This document shows positions 9,088 through 18,546 of a stretch of 64,000 bases of DNA, piece after piece (the first letter of the stretch is position 1; every line of letters starts with the position of its first letter). Source of the DNA: Sphingobacterium puteale (GTDB taxonomy: Bacteria > Bacteroidota > Bacteroidia > Sphingobacteriales > Sphingobacteriaceae); assembly GCF_003627955.1 (NCBI RefSeq), contig NZ_RBWS01000016.1:1-64000 (forward strand), in the 5' to 3' direction. A program made the translations under genes and the position numbers. The notes under the pieces are model-generated. The model was not told the DNA's origin, made no database searches, and worked only from the letters and a program-made list of their open reading frames with translations.

Positions 9088-11685
9088 TTAGAATGTAAAC
9101 TTCACAGAAGCATTCCACGTTCTACCTAGACCGATCAATACAGTGTTAGAGGTATTGATTCCATTCCAATATTCGTTCGTTTCACCCTTCTTGTTTTCAA
9201 AAATATTTGTAGTCGCCTCAGAAATATAGAATTTGTTGAATAAGTTGTTGATGTTAAATCTAAAACTTATTGCATTCTTCTCAGTGATATCTATTTTATA
9301 AGAAACACCTGCATCAACAAGTTGGTACGATGGTAATTCCAATACTTTGCCCTCACCAGCTTGTCTTGAAGAATATAACCGATCGTAGGATCTCCAGTCT
9401 CCATCAACAGATAAACCTTTCGTGATAAAATACTTGGCCCCTAAACCATAGGTTGTCTGTGCAGCATCTCCAACTTTTCCATTTGTTAGATCGGTTTCTT
9501 CTGTTGCCAACACCACTCTGTCTTCATTACGGACAATCGTAACGGATTTTCCATCATATTTCCAGTCACCGATAGAGGCAAAACCTTTCAGGGTAAATCC
9601 GCTGAAAGGACGGGCAGCAAAATCCAACTCCACCCCTTTGTGGTTTTGTTTTACACCATAATTCGAGAAATAAAGATAATCTCCCTCTACTAAGATGTTC
9701 GGATCATTGGTGGGATTGTATTTTTCAACATCTGCTTTTACAGCATTTTTTGAGTTACCAGTTACCCTATTTTCCCAAGTCGTTTTATAGGCATTCACAT
9801 TCACATCAATATACCTTGACACGAATTTATACCCTAATTCAAGACCTAAGATCTTCTCGTTCTCCGCATAAGGGTTCACGTCATTTCTATAATTCATAAA
9901 GATATTGTTCTGATAAGGCTGACGTGAATAGTAACCAGCATTAGCAAAAAGACTATGTTTGCCTAGCGTATAGCTTACACCTCCTTTGGTATTATATCCA
10001 AAATTATTGACATTTTCTGATTTTGAGTTTTCGGGTTTCTCTAGATAATATTCTCTACGGCTATTTTGCTGTTGTGAAATTGATCCTTGGAAAAATGCGG
10101 TAAAACCATTTTTAGCATATTCTAATTGACCAAATAAGCCGCCGTAACGGATCATCTGCTCATAATCCCATGCTAATCTATTTTCTGTCGATTTAGGCTG
10201 GCTTGAGAAAGCCTTCCATGGATTGGTTGAATAAGTCTCTGTAATAAAGACATTGTTGCCCAAGTTTACGTTACCTACGTTTGCAATGGATGACTGCCCC
10301 AACATATCCGTTACCTGACGATAGTGCTCGCCTTTATAATCGCGCAAGTCAAATCCAACGTTGAAATTTAAATTCTCATTTAATTTACGATTATAGTTGG
10401 AAACGATACCATACCATTGGTGATTGTTTACATCCGCAGACAAATAAGGTCCCTTATTGGTTTTCTCTGATCTTTTCGATTGGCCACCACCACTTGCTAT
10501 GGAAGCATAAACAACGGTAGATAATGAGGATTTATCATCGATGGTCCAATCCCAGTTAAAATTGGCTACCGGTTTATGGTAGTAATTTTTACGGTAGTTA
10601 ACTTCAGCACCATTAACGGTCTCGACATTGCTATTGTATCTACGTCCATTTTTCAGGTAGTTATCCAATGTCGAAGTGAAACCTTGGTTATGCCATTGTG
10701 GAGCACCAGTTACCATCAGATTAAAGTTATGCTTCTCGCTCGCTTTATAACCCACAGACAAGAAATAATTTTGTCCCTGCCCTTCTGTACCATTCACGTA
10801 TCCATCACCGGACCAATGTGTAAACATTGCTGAAACAGCAAAACCGTTTTTCATCATTCCGGTACTATAGCCAACTGTTCCTTTCATCAGCATGTCATTA
10901 CCGACTGTAGTGCGCACAAAACCACCCTCTTTCATATCCGTGGACTTGGTTACAAAGTTGATGGTTCCCCCCACAGATGAAATCGCTAGTTTGGAGGCCC
11001 CCAAGCCACGTTGGATCTGTACCAAAGATGCAATATCTGTAAGACCGGACCAATTAGACCAATATACACGGCCATTATCCATTCCATTAACAGGCTGACC
11101 ATTCAATAAAAATGCGGTATTGGATTGGTCAAAACCACGTGTAGTCATTGAAGATTCCCCGAAACCTTTCGCCTGTCCCGTAATGTAAACTGATGGCGTA
11201 TTTGCTAAAGTTGACGTGATATCTTGCGCACCTACTTTTTCTTCAATTTCCGTTCTATGAATCGTTGAAACCGCAATAGGCGTTTTTCTACCTACCGCTA
11301 TGTCAACAACACCATGACCAACAACAACAACCTCATCTAAATTCGTTGAAGCGTCTTCCGAAAATGTCGGATTGATATTCAACGATTCGCCCGATTTCAA
11401 TAGGATGTTTTCAATGACCACTGGAGTTTCTCCGATGTATGTCACTTCCACTTTGTAGGGACCTCCCTCCTGAAGATTTGAAATTTGAAACTTTCCTTGA
11501 GCATCAGCTGAGCCGCTTACTACTTTTCCACTTGGGAGGTGGGTGATTTTAATGGTTGCTCCTTTAACTGTTTGTCCAGTAGCCTCTTTTACAACTCCTG
11601 AAACCGAACTTGTATTTGCCGTTTGTGCATGAACCGCTCCATAACTAGCAAAAACAAGCGCAAAAAAAAGTAAAGACTTTTTCAT
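9088..11685 (-). CDS. TonB-dependent outer-membrane receptor
   Basis: 865 aa. Signal peptide at residues 1-20 (cleavage after AHA), then a carboxypeptidase-regulatory-like beta-sandwich at roughly 25-115, a plug domain at roughly 120-240 (LDEVVVVGHG as TonB-box-like start) and a 22-strand barrel ending in the terminal Phe of an outer-membrane protein. It imports a large substrate through the outer membrane using TonB energy. No SusD partner or neighbouring ABC importer is present, so it is not a Sus-type pair; iron chelate or vitamin uptake is possible but the ligand is unknown. It is monocistronic with its own promoter and terminator. Confidence 0.9.
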   Translation of the reverse strand: MKKSLLFFALVFASYGAVHAQTANTSSVSGVVKEATGQTVKGATIKITHLPSGKVVSGSADAQGKFQISNLQEGGPYKVEVTYIGETPVVIENILLKSGESLNINPTFSEDASTNLDEVVVVGHGVVDIAVGRKTPIAVSTIHRTEIEEKVGAQDITSTLANTPSVYITGQAKGFGESSMTTRGFDQSNTAFLLNGQPVNGMDNGRVYWSNWSGLTDIASLVQIQRGLGASKLAISSVGGTINFVTKSTDMKEGGFVRTTVGNDMLMKGTVGYSTGMMKNGFAVSAMFTHWSGDGYVNGTEGQGQNYFLSVGYKASEKHNFNLMVTGAPQWHNQGFTSTLDNYLKNGRRYNSNVETVNGAEVNYRKNYYHKPVANFNWDWTIDDKSSLSTVVYASIASGGGQSKRSEKTNKGPYLSADVNNHQWYGIVSNYNRKLNENLNFNVGFDLRDYKGEHYRQVTDMLGQSSIANVGNVNLGNNVFITETYSTNPWKAFSSQPKSTENRLAWDYEQMIRYGGLFGQLEYAKNGFTAFFQGSISQQQNSRREYYLEKPENSKSENVNNFGYNTKGGVSYTLGKHSLFANAGYYSRQPYQNNIFMNYRNDVNPYAENEKILGLELGYKFVSRYIDVNVNAYKTTWENRVTGNSKNAVKADVEKYNPTNDPNILVEGDYLYFSNYGVKQNHKGVELDFAARPFSGFTLKGFASIGDWKYDGKSVTIVRNEDRVVLATEETDLTNGKVGDAAQTTYGLGAKYFITKGLSVDGDWRSYDRLYSSRQAGEGKVLELPSYQLVDAGVSYKIDITEKNAISFRFNINNLFNKFYISEATTNIFENKKGETNEYWNGINTSNTVLIGLGRTWNASVKFTF

Positions 11686-12092
11686 GTTAGATGTGATTGT
11701 TTTGTTTTTTGTGCCGCAAAATTAGGAATTGATTGTCTTTTTAACTAATTTTAACACTAGTGGGGCTATAAATACCGTATTTATATTCCTTTCAGATTTT
11801 AATCTTCCACAGGTTAAATTCGATTTTAAAACAAAAAACTCAACAGATAAGCCACACCATTAACACAACCACAACAAAAATATCCTATTTATATCAATAC
11901 ATAAAAAATAATCAAAATAAAATTTTGTCTTATTTGAATAACTCAAATTATGGTTTCTTTTCCGTATTTTATGATGAACACCTCTACTCTTGGTTACACT
12001 GACCGATTTTTACGATCAACTCTCATCATTTCAGTGGACATGCATCTTCAATACAATTGAAATCGTTATATTTAAATTAATAACAATAAACT
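11686..12092. promoter_or_regulatory. Intergenic region between divergent TonB receptor and Crp/Fnr genes
   Basis: 407 bases without a gene. On the minus strand TAATTTTG (11717-11724) matches the Bacteroidota -7 consensus TAnnTTTG and lies 32 bp before the receptor start. The short palindrome ATTTGA-N5-TCAAAT at 11932-11948 loosely recalls Crp/Fnr operators, but its spacing is one base off the Fnr type. The rest is AT-rich with no recognisable structure. Confidence 0.5.
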
Positions 12093-12719
12093 ATGTTGTC
12101 CATTGAACAAGCTTACGCAGGTGTTCTTGAACCTGCATTGATTGAAGAAATTATACAGAACGCCCACATCAAAACTTTCCGTGAAGGCGATATCATCATC
12201 GATACCGATCAATACATCAGAGCAATGCCCCTCTTGCTAGCGGGAGCAATCAAAGTCGTCCGCGAGGATGAAGCCAGAGGCGAACTCCTACTCTATTATC
12301 TTGAACAGGGACAGACCTGTACCATGTCTATCGCCTGTTGTCTGGGTAATAAAAAAAGTGAAATTCGTGCCCGGGCTGAAAAGGACACAACCGTAGCCAT
12401 GATCCCCAATGAACAGGTCAATGACTGGATGGCAAAATACCCCTCCTGGCGCAATTTCATTATATCAAGCTATTCCAGCCGGATGAATGAAATGTTACAG
12501 GCCATAGATAATCTTGCATTCTCCAATATGGAAGAACGTATCCTCAATTACCTAAAAGCAAAAGTAAATCTGACCAACGACCGAATCCTTACCCTTACTC
12601 ATCAGGATATTGCATCCGATCTGAATACTTCTCGCGTTGTCGTTTCGCGGATCTTAAAAAAACTGGAGAATGAAGACAAAATCGTATTGCTAAGGAATGA
12701 GATCAGGGTATTGATTTAG
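12093..12719 (+). CDS. Crp/Fnr family transcriptional regulator
   Basis: 208 aa. N-terminal cyclic-nucleotide-binding-like cupin (residues about 15-125), dimerisation helix, then a C-terminal winged helix-turn-helix (HQDIASDLNTSRVVVSRILKKLE, about 167-190). The cAMP-contact motif of true Crp is absent, and there is no Fnr cysteine cluster at the N terminus (only C81, C85 and C86 within the cupin), so the effector is unknown. It is divergent from the TonB-receptor gene and 137 bp upstream of a dehydrogenase gene; either could be a target. Confidence 0.85.
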   Translation: MLSIEQAYAGVLEPALIEEIIQNAHIKTFREGDIIIDTDQYIRAMPLLLAGAIKVVREDEARGELLLYYLEQGQTCTMSIACCLGNKKSEIRARAEKDTTVAMIPNEQVNDWMAKYPSWRNFIISSYSSRMNEMLQAIDNLAFSNMEERILNYLKAKVNLTNDRILTLTHQDIASDLNTSRVVVSRILKKLENEDKIVLLRNEIRVLI

Positions 12720-12856
12720 CAACAAAAATAAATTCATATCCAGCGGATATAAAGTCTACAGAGACAGATTTCAATACCTGTGCTGTTGTCATAGCTTTGT
12801 ACCCCATGGATCCAAAAACATTTGTACCTTTATCGTGAGCTGAATGTTCGATTCAC

Positions 12857-13726
12857 ATGACACAATTTAAAATGAAAAGAGAAAACATAGGATTTATAGG
12901 ATTAGGGAACATGGGGAATCCCATGGCAAAAAACCTAGAAAAAGCAGGTTTTCCACTTGCCGTTTACAACAGAAACATCGCCAGAACGACAGACTTTGCA
13001 GCACAATCAACTGTTTATAGTGAAGTCACGGATCTGATCGAGGCCAGTGATGTTGTTTTCACCATGCTGACAAACGACGAAGCTGTCGAAGAAGTTTATG
13101 GTAAAATTCTCGAACAGCCTATCAGCGGAAAATTATTTGTGGATATGAGTACCATCGCTCAAGATGTGAGTATCAATCTTGCCAATAAGCTAAAAGCAAA
13201 AGGCGCTGCATTTCTGGATGCTCCAGTTGCCGGAAGCACCAAACCTGCTGCAGAAGGTACATTGATCATTATGGTGGGTGGAGAACAAACTGACCTCGAA
13301 CGTGCCAGACCTTACCTTGAAAAGATGGGAAAATCCGTTAAACATCTTGGTGAAAATGGCAAAGGTATTGCCGCAAAACTAGCTATCAATTACTTTCTAT
13401 CAATCCTCTATCAAGGGCTGGCCGAAACCATCTTATTCTCCGATCAATTAGGAATTGAACGTAGTGAAATGCTAGCGATTATCAACGATAGTGCCAGCGG
13501 CAGCGGAGCAACGAAAGTTAAAACGCCTCTGCTTGTTGAAGGAAATTACAGCGCAGCATTTGCACTGGATCTGATGTTAAAAGATATCCGGCTGGCACAG
13601 CAAGCGGGAGCAGCCTATCCCCTACTGGACACCTTGCTCGAAACCTATCAAAAGGCACATGACAACGGTTTGGGACAATTAGATGTGATCGGAATTATTG
13701 AATCAATAAAACCATCCGGAGTCTAA
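12857..13726 (+). CDS. NAD(P)-dependent beta-hydroxyacid dehydrogenase family protein
   Basis: 289 aa. Rossmann motif GLGNMG at residues 15-20, substrate motif DAPVAGS at 121-127 and catalytic K174 (GKGIAAKLAINYF), the signature set of 3-hydroxyisobutyrate / tartronate semialdehyde / GLYR1-type dehydrogenases. It reduces or oxidises a short 2- or 3-hydroxy acid or semialdehyde; succinic-semialdehyde or glyoxylate reductase activity is common in this subgroup. The exact substrate is not determinable. Met6 is an alternative start. Confidence 0.87.
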   Translation: MTQFKMKRENIGFIGLGNMGNPMAKNLEKAGFPLAVYNRNIARTTDFAAQSTVYSEVTDLIEASDVVFTMLTNDEAVEEVYGKILEQPISGKLFVDMSTIAQDVSINLANKLKAKGAAFLDAPVAGSTKPAAEGTLIIMVGGEQTDLERARPYLEKMGKSVKHLGENGKGIAAKLAINYFLSILYQGLAETILFSDQLGIERSEMLAIINDSASGSGATKVKTPLLVEGNYSAAFALDLMLKDIRLAQQAGAAYPLLDTLLETYQKAHDNGLGQLDVIGIIESIKPSGV

Positions 13727-13837
13727 GTTTGTTTATCTGACACAATTTTGCTTATCAAGCGCAATAAGGACTTTCACAGGACATAAAGGTATCTTTAATC
13801 ACACAGCCCATCTGACGGCTAATAAAATTAAGAACAG

Positions 13838-14581
13838 ATGAAAACAGCTTTGACATTTTTTCTATTAACTATGGTTACCATGGGTATGAAAGCACAGGAG
13901 TTAAAACAAGTATCCTACAAAGACGGAACACAGCAACTGAACGGACTTATCACGTCCAACGCCGACAAAAAAGGACCCGCTGTCCTTATTTTACCCGCAT
14001 GGAAAGGCATAGATAACGAGGCGAAACAAGCCGCATTGCAACTTGAAAAAGAAGGTTATATTGCTTTCATTGCCGATATCTATGGTGAAGGAAATATCCC
14101 CACAGACAATACAGCGGCTTCGAAAATCGCCGGCCATTATAAAGCAGACTACAAGGCCTATCAGCAGCGCATTGCGGCTGCTCTGAAACAATTGAAGGAA
14201 GCTGGGGCTGATCCCGAAAAAATTGCAGTAATCGGTTACTGTTTTGGCGGAACCGGAGCACTGGAAACAGCACGCGCTGGTTTTCCTGTGGCAGGGGTGG
14301 TCAGTATTCATGGTGGACTCTCCAAATCAGCCGACAGACCTAATGCAGCGATCAATGTGAAAGTATTGGTTGAACATCCCGCCGCTGACAAAAGTGTATC
14401 AAAAGAAGATTATGATGGATTGGTTAAGGAACTTAATGAAGGAAAAGCGGACTGGCAGATCATTACCTATGCCAATTCTGGCCATACCTTTACCAATCCG
14501 GAATCACCTGAATATAATCCTGTCATGGCCAAACGTGCTTGGAAGCATACTTTACTATTCCTAAAAGAAGTACTAAACTAA
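13838..14581 (+). CDS. Secreted dienelactone hydrolase family protein
   Basis: 247 aa alpha/beta hydrolase. A signal peptide covers residues 1-19 (MKAQ cleavage region), so the protein is exported. The nucleophile elbow is GYCFGG with C135 as nucleophile, the cysteine typical of dienelactone hydrolases, and the catalytic His lies in SGHTF near residue 220. It hydrolyses an ester or lactone; the physiological substrate is unknown. It is followed after 31 bp by an unknown secreted protein on the same strand. Confidence 0.85.
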   Translation: MKTALTFFLLTMVTMGMKAQELKQVSYKDGTQQLNGLITSNADKKGPAVLILPAWKGIDNEAKQAALQLEKEGYIAFIADIYGEGNIPTDNTAASKIAGHYKADYKAYQQRIAAALKQLKEAGADPEKIAVIGYCFGGTGALETARAGFPVAGVVSIHGGLSKSADRPNAAINVKVLVEHPAADKSVSKEDYDGLVKELNEGKADWQIITYANSGHTFTNPESPEYNPVMAKRAWKHTLLFLKEVLN

Positions 14582-14612
14582 AACATATAAAGACAAAGCT
14601 TCCCCTATTTAA

Positions 14613-15878
14613 ATGAACTGTCATTCCAGATCAATAGCGCCCCATCCCATTATTTTCCAGTTATTGGTACTCTTGTTCTGTGCGACTGTGGCACGATCCC
14701 AAACGATAAAATCAATGGAAATCGGAGCACCTACCCAAGCGATCCTGTTCGTTACCAATGAATCCGATAAATCAACGGATTTCGCGATGCGCCTCCATGA
14801 TCAAAAGGCAAATGAAATTATTAGACAGGTTCCCTATAGTACCACCAAACTCCTGGTCTCAAAAACAGATGCCCAAAAAATCACTTTTGTTGTCAACAAG
14901 CATAAGTGGACAGTTGATGTACCGACCCTCAAACAACGAAATGCCATGATCCTGTTTGATGGTCAGAGCCGACCGAAAGTGATCTATGACAGTCAAAGCT
15001 ATCTCCAGGCCGCAAAGCCTATATTGACAAATAATAGGCAGACAAATACACCCCAAAAAATGCATAAATACGATGGGAAACTATTCTTCGATTCAATAGC
15101 TGCTATTCCGTTTAAACCCTCCAGGCAATATGCTGCCGCCATCATTTCGCGGTCCAATCTTCCGATCTACTCCACGCAAAAAAAAGGCAAATATAACGGA
15201 ACGTATATTTCGCAGACCTTTACAGGGGAGAACCTCAAAAAACCCAGCGGCATTATAACAACCGTTTATCAGCAAGGCAAAGAACTCTCGGCAAACAATT
15301 TGTCTAATGGGATCAATTTTTACACCAAATATTTTTACAACAAATGGGGATTAATCGATTCGATACAACAGCTTCAAAACAGCAAATGGTCCTCTAGTAC
15401 AATTTATCAATACTTACCACATGCTATTCTCATTACCGACCCTGAGCGGCGGTCCGTCTCCATCCATCATATAAATGATCAATATCAAGTGGTCCGGGAG
15501 GAGTCTATCCACTTCGTTTACCAACGGATGCATTGGGTCGACCACCGTTACAATGAAAATGGGCAGCTTATTGAGGAAGTTTCAGGGTTAAATGACGTCA
15601 TCGAAAACCGTAGACTGTATCATTATGATGACCCAAAAGCAAACAATTTCTCTTCCTGGCAGGTATTTGACGCAATGGGAAAGCTCAGTGCTGAATCCAA
15701 AATAGCTGTGCTGGGCAACGAAACGACCTATCTATTTTATCGCGATGGTACATTGGAAACGAAAATAGTATCAAAAGACTTAGGCGACGATCAATACGAG
15801 AGCACTGTATTTGATAAGCAGAATAAAATCACCTCTAAAACAATACAAACAAAGAAAAGTTCCTCCACTTCTCAATAA
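14613..15878 (+). CDS. Hypothetical secreted protein
   Basis: 421 aa with an N-terminal signal sequence (hydrophobic stretch around residues 13-28, cleavage near ARS-QT). I recognise no named family. The C-terminal half contains short Y/N-rich units (YNENGQLIEE, YHYDD, FDAMGKLSAES, FYRDGTLETK) resembling the antitoxin-like or YD-like repeats found in Bacteroidota cell-surface proteins. It follows the dienelactone hydrolase by 31 bp and precedes VanW by 54 bp, so the three may form an operon. Confidence 0.7.
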   Translation: MNCHSRSIAPHPIIFQLLVLLFCATVARSQTIKSMEIGAPTQAILFVTNESDKSTDFAMRLHDQKANEIIRQVPYSTTKLLVSKTDAQKITFVVNKHKWTVDVPTLKQRNAMILFDGQSRPKVIYDSQSYLQAAKPILTNNRQTNTPQKMHKYDGKLFFDSIAAIPFKPSRQYAAAIISRSNLPIYSTQKKGKYNGTYISQTFTGENLKKPSGIITTVYQQGKELSANNLSNGINFYTKYFYNKWGLIDSIQQLQNSKWSSSTIYQYLPHAILITDPERRSVSIHHINDQYQVVREESIHFVYQRMHWVDHRYNENGQLIEEVSGLNDVIENRRLYHYDDPKANNFSSWQVFDAMGKLSAESKIAVLGNETTYLFYRDGTLETKIVSKDLGDDQYESTVFDKQNKITSKTIQTKKSSSTSQ

Positions 15879-15932
15879 TTCAAACGCGCAAACTGAAATA
15901 GAAGGAAGCAATAAAACCATCATCTGTCATTA

Positions 15933-16775
15933 GTGAAAAAACGGAAATTAATAAGTCAACGTCACCCTTTACTGTATTTTCTCGCAGTCTGGGCAAGAAG
16001 GACACAAAGAAAAGCCATTTGGTTACTGGATAATAAAAAGTACACAAAAATCAAGTCTACAACAGCGTTGCAGTACCGCATCAAAAAACACCAGTCCGTT
16101 TTATTAAAGAAGCTGGGAGAAAACAATATGCAACTGCAGATCAATAAAGTGACCAATCTAAAGATTGCAGCAAAGCAGATCAATGGTGTGCTGATCCACC
16201 CCGGCGAAACCTTTTCATTCTGTAAACTGGTCGGTCAACCCACACAAAAAAAGGGCTATCTTCCAGGGATGGAATTGTCTTTCGGCGAAGCACAGGCAGG
16301 TATCGGTGGTGGAATCTGCCAGATCTCCAATCTGATCCATTGGCTTGTTATCCATAGCCCACTAACAGTCACGGAGCGTTATCACCATTCTTTTGATCCG
16401 TTTCCCGATGATGGGCGTGTATTACCTTTCGGGAGCGGTGCAACGGTATTTTACAACTATCGCGACTATCAGTTTACCAACAATACACCCTATACATTTC
16501 AGATCAATCTCTGGTTTACCGAAAAATGCCTTGAAGGTGAACTGAGGATCGATCAGGAGCTCGATTTTGCCTATCACGTCATTGAAAAGGAGCATCAATT
16601 CCTTAAAATAGGTGATCAATTTTATCGAAAAAATGAAATCTGGCGAGAAAAATTCCTAAAATTTCAGGGTGGAAAGGTTGTTGATACGGAACTCCTAACG
16701 AAAAATTTTGCCCGCGTCACTTATACCCCTCCTGACTACACGGAATTGCCAGCTGAAGACAATATAAATTCTTAA
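15933..16775 (+). CDS. VanW family protein
   Basis: 280 aa. The VanW core is clear at about residues 85-190: HPGETFSFCKLVG, GGGICQISNLIHW, ERYHHSFDPFPDDGRVLPFG. The domain occurs in glycopeptide-resistance clusters of Gram-positives and more widely in proteins of unknown, probably envelope-related, function. There are no vanHAX neighbours, so a resistance role is not supported. The start is a GTG (15933); no ATG gives the conserved N-terminal region. There is no obvious signal peptide. Confidence 0.8.
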   Translation: MKKRKLISQRHPLLYFLAVWARRTQRKAIWLLDNKKYTKIKSTTALQYRIKKHQSVLLKKLGENNMQLQINKVTNLKIAAKQINGVLIHPGETFSFCKLVGQPTQKKGYLPGMELSFGEAQAGIGGGICQISNLIHWLVIHSPLTVTERYHHSFDPFPDDGRVLPFGSGATVFYNYRDYQFTNNTPYTFQINLWFTEKCLEGELRIDQELDFAYHVIEKEHQFLKIGDQFYRKNEIWREKFLKFQGGKVVDTELLTKNFARVTYTPPDYTELPAEDNINS

Positions 16776-16940
16776 CAAGCAGCTTAGCTGCACGAGATCA
16801 TTTTGACATCATCCTCTACTCGTTGTCGGCTCAATCTATTTCCCTACTCATACTGAAAATGTCGGTCAAATCGCTCGCAGTCATTTTTACTATTCCGGGA
16901 CCGAATAAAACAGGGGTTATAAAAAGTCCTTTTTTTTGTC

Positions 16941-16948
16941 TAAATTTG
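16941..16948 (+). promoter_or_regulatory. -7 box of the thi operon promoter
   Basis: TAAATTTG matches TAnnTTTG exactly and lies 6 bases before the first paired base of the TPP aptamer, the expected distance to a transcription start. A TTA triplet about 20 bases upstream could serve as the -33 element. Confidence 0.6.
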
Positions 16949-16953
16949 ATATG

Positions 16954-17029
16954 GCTTTGGGGGTATTCTGTATAGAATTGAGATAGTCCCTTCGAACCTG
17001 ATCCGGTTTATACCGGCGTAGGGAAAAGC
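16954..17029 (+). ncRNA. TPP riboswitch (THI element)
   Basis: The hallmark sequences GAGAT and CCCTTCGAACCTGATC (here TCCCTTCGAACCTGATC) followed by GGTTTATACCGGCGTAGGGA are present, and outer stem P1 forms between GCTTT (16954-16958) and AAAGC (17025-17029). TPP binding would reduce expression of the downstream thiM-thiE-thiD-tenA operon. The 345-base gap 16776-17120 holds this element, its promoter and the hairpin at 17039. Confidence 0.95.
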
Positions 17030-17038
17030 AACCGCTTA

Positions 17039-17056
17039 GGTATATTGAAATATACC
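17039..17056 (+). other. Expression-platform hairpin candidate of the TPP riboswitch
   Basis: GGTATAT-TGAA-ATATACC is a perfect 7-bp stem with a tetraloop starting 10 bases after the aptamer. It has no T-run, so control is more likely at translation or by alternative pairing than by termination at this hairpin. Confidence 0.45.
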
Positions 17057-17120
17057 GGACAGCCCATCTGTCTCATTTCTTCCTGTCAAAGCCACGTACA
17101 AACATAGCGAACAAAAAGGA

Positions 17121-17924
17121 ATGGAAGATTTAATTATCGATCTGTTAGCACAGGTCAGACGGCAAAAACCACTTGTACATAATATTACGAATTTGGTAGT
17201 GATGAATAGCACCGCCAATGCACTCCTTGCTCTCGGAGCTTCCCCAGTCATGGTTCACAGTCCATCCGAAGTGCGCGAGGTTGTTGATCTTGCCCAGTCG
17301 TTGGTACTGAACATCGGCACATTGAGTGAACTTACCGCCGAGTCCATGCTTGTGGCAGCAGAACACGCCAATAACATTGGTCGCCCTTGGGTATTGGATC
17401 CGGTGGGCGCAGGGATATCCGCTTTTCGCAATGACCTATTGGCAAATCTCCTGGAGTTAAAGCCAACTGTGATACGGGGAAATGCATCAGAGATCATGAG
17501 CCTTTACAATTTCAACCAGGTCAATACCAAAGGAGTAGACAGCACCGCCGACAGCAAGGCCGCTGTCGGCTTTGGTAAAGCATTACAAGAACAATTAGGA
17601 TCTATCATCTGCATCTCCGGAAAGGTAGACTATATCCTGTCCGAACAGCATACCGCTGAGGTACACAATGGGCACCCCTTAATGACTCAGGTCACTGGAC
17701 TTGGTTGTAGCGCAACTGCACTCATCGGTGCGTTTTTAGCGGTCACAGACCAACCTTATGAAGCAGCGACCGTCGGTGTGTCCCTTTTGAGCCTAGCAGG
17801 TGAACTGGCAACAACGCGATCCGCTGGTCCTGGTTCCTTACAGATGAATCTCTATGATGAGCTTTATCTACTGAATGAAGAGCGTATCCGGATGCATCTC
17901 AACTTGAAGCATTATGGCAATTAA
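17121..17924 (+). CDS. thiM: Hydroxyethylthiazole kinase
   Basis: 267 aa ribokinase-fold enzyme. HNITN near the N terminus, the DPVGAG loop (residues 93-98) and VTGLGCSATA with catalytic-site C196 are diagnostic. It phosphorylates 4-methyl-5-(2-hydroxyethyl)thiazole for salvage. An AAAAAGGA ribosome-binding site precedes the ATG. First gene after the TPP riboswitch; its last 11 bases overlap thiE. Confidence 0.95.
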   Translation: MEDLIIDLLAQVRRQKPLVHNITNLVVMNSTANALLALGASPVMVHSPSEVREVVDLAQSLVLNIGTLSELTAESMLVAAEHANNIGRPWVLDPVGAGISAFRNDLLANLLELKPTVIRGNASEIMSLYNFNQVNTKGVDSTADSKAAVGFGKALQEQLGSIICISGKVDYILSEQHTAEVHNGHPLMTQVTGLGCSATALIGAFLAVTDQPYEAATVGVSLLSLAGELATTRSAGPGSLQMNLYDELYLLNEERIRMHLNLKHYGN

Positions 17925-18546
17925 TCCCCTATTTCCTTACCCTTTGTATCTGGTTATCTCCGAACAGGACTGCTACCCACAATCTTGGCTCCATGTTGCC
18001 GAAGAAGCCATAATCGGCGGTGTGGATATTATTCAGTTACGCGAAAAGAACGAAACGCCGACAGGGTTTCTGGAAAAAGCCAAGAAGCTAAAACAGCTTA
18101 CCGATCGCTATGGAATCCCATTAGTCATCAATGATGCCGTGGATATTGCGATTGAAATCGAGGCATGGGGGGTACATGTAGGACAAAACGATCGTCCGCC
18201 TATAGCAATAAGGGAAAAATACGGGCAGCGTCTTCAAATTGGCTGGTCGCTTGAAGATCGGACACAACTTGACAGTAAACAGATGGCCGCAGTAGACCAT
18301 CTTGGTGTCAGCCCAATTTTTCCAACAAAAACGAAAACAGACACCATTACAGCTTGGGGAATCAGTGGGCTGGCTGAGCTACGGAATTTAACCGAAAAAC
18401 CCCTGGTCGCCATCGGAGGCATGAATCTGGATACCAGCGCAAGTGCCTGGCTGTCCGGTGCAGATTCCGTAGCGGTCGTATCGGCAATTTGCCAAAGTAA
18501 AAAACCAAGGGAGCGTAGCGCTCAACTAAAGGAATTATTAACATGA
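17914..18546 (+). CDS. thiE: Thiamine phosphate synthase
   Basis: 210 aa TIM barrel. QLREKN, VINDAVDIA, VHVGQND, GVSPIFPTKTK and AIGGM are the family's pyrophosphate and thiazole-phosphate contacts in order. It couples HMP pyrophosphate with thiazole phosphate to thiamine phosphate. It overlaps thiM by 11 bp and thiD by 4 bp (ATGA), so the operon is tightly coupled. Confidence 0.95.
   Translation: MAINPLFPYPLYLVISEQDCYPQSWLHVAEEAIIGGVDIIQLREKNETPTGFLEKAKKLKQLTDRYGIPLVINDAVDIAIEIEAWGVHVGQNDRPPIAIREKYGQRLQIGWSLEDRTQLDSKQMAAVDHLGVSPIFPTKTKTDTITAWGISGLAELRNLTEKPLVAIGGMNLDTSASAWLSGADSVAVVSAICQSKKPRERSAQLKELLT

Noticed and set aside
11932..11948. Palindrome as Crp/Fnr operator
   Set aside because: TTTGA-N5-TCAAA has the wrong spacing for Fnr and the wrong half-sites for Crp; it is kept only as a weak note in the region.
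15933..16775. VanW as evidence for glycopeptide resistance
   Set aside because: No vanH, vanA-type ligase, vanX or VanRS nearby; VanW alone is widespread with unknown function.
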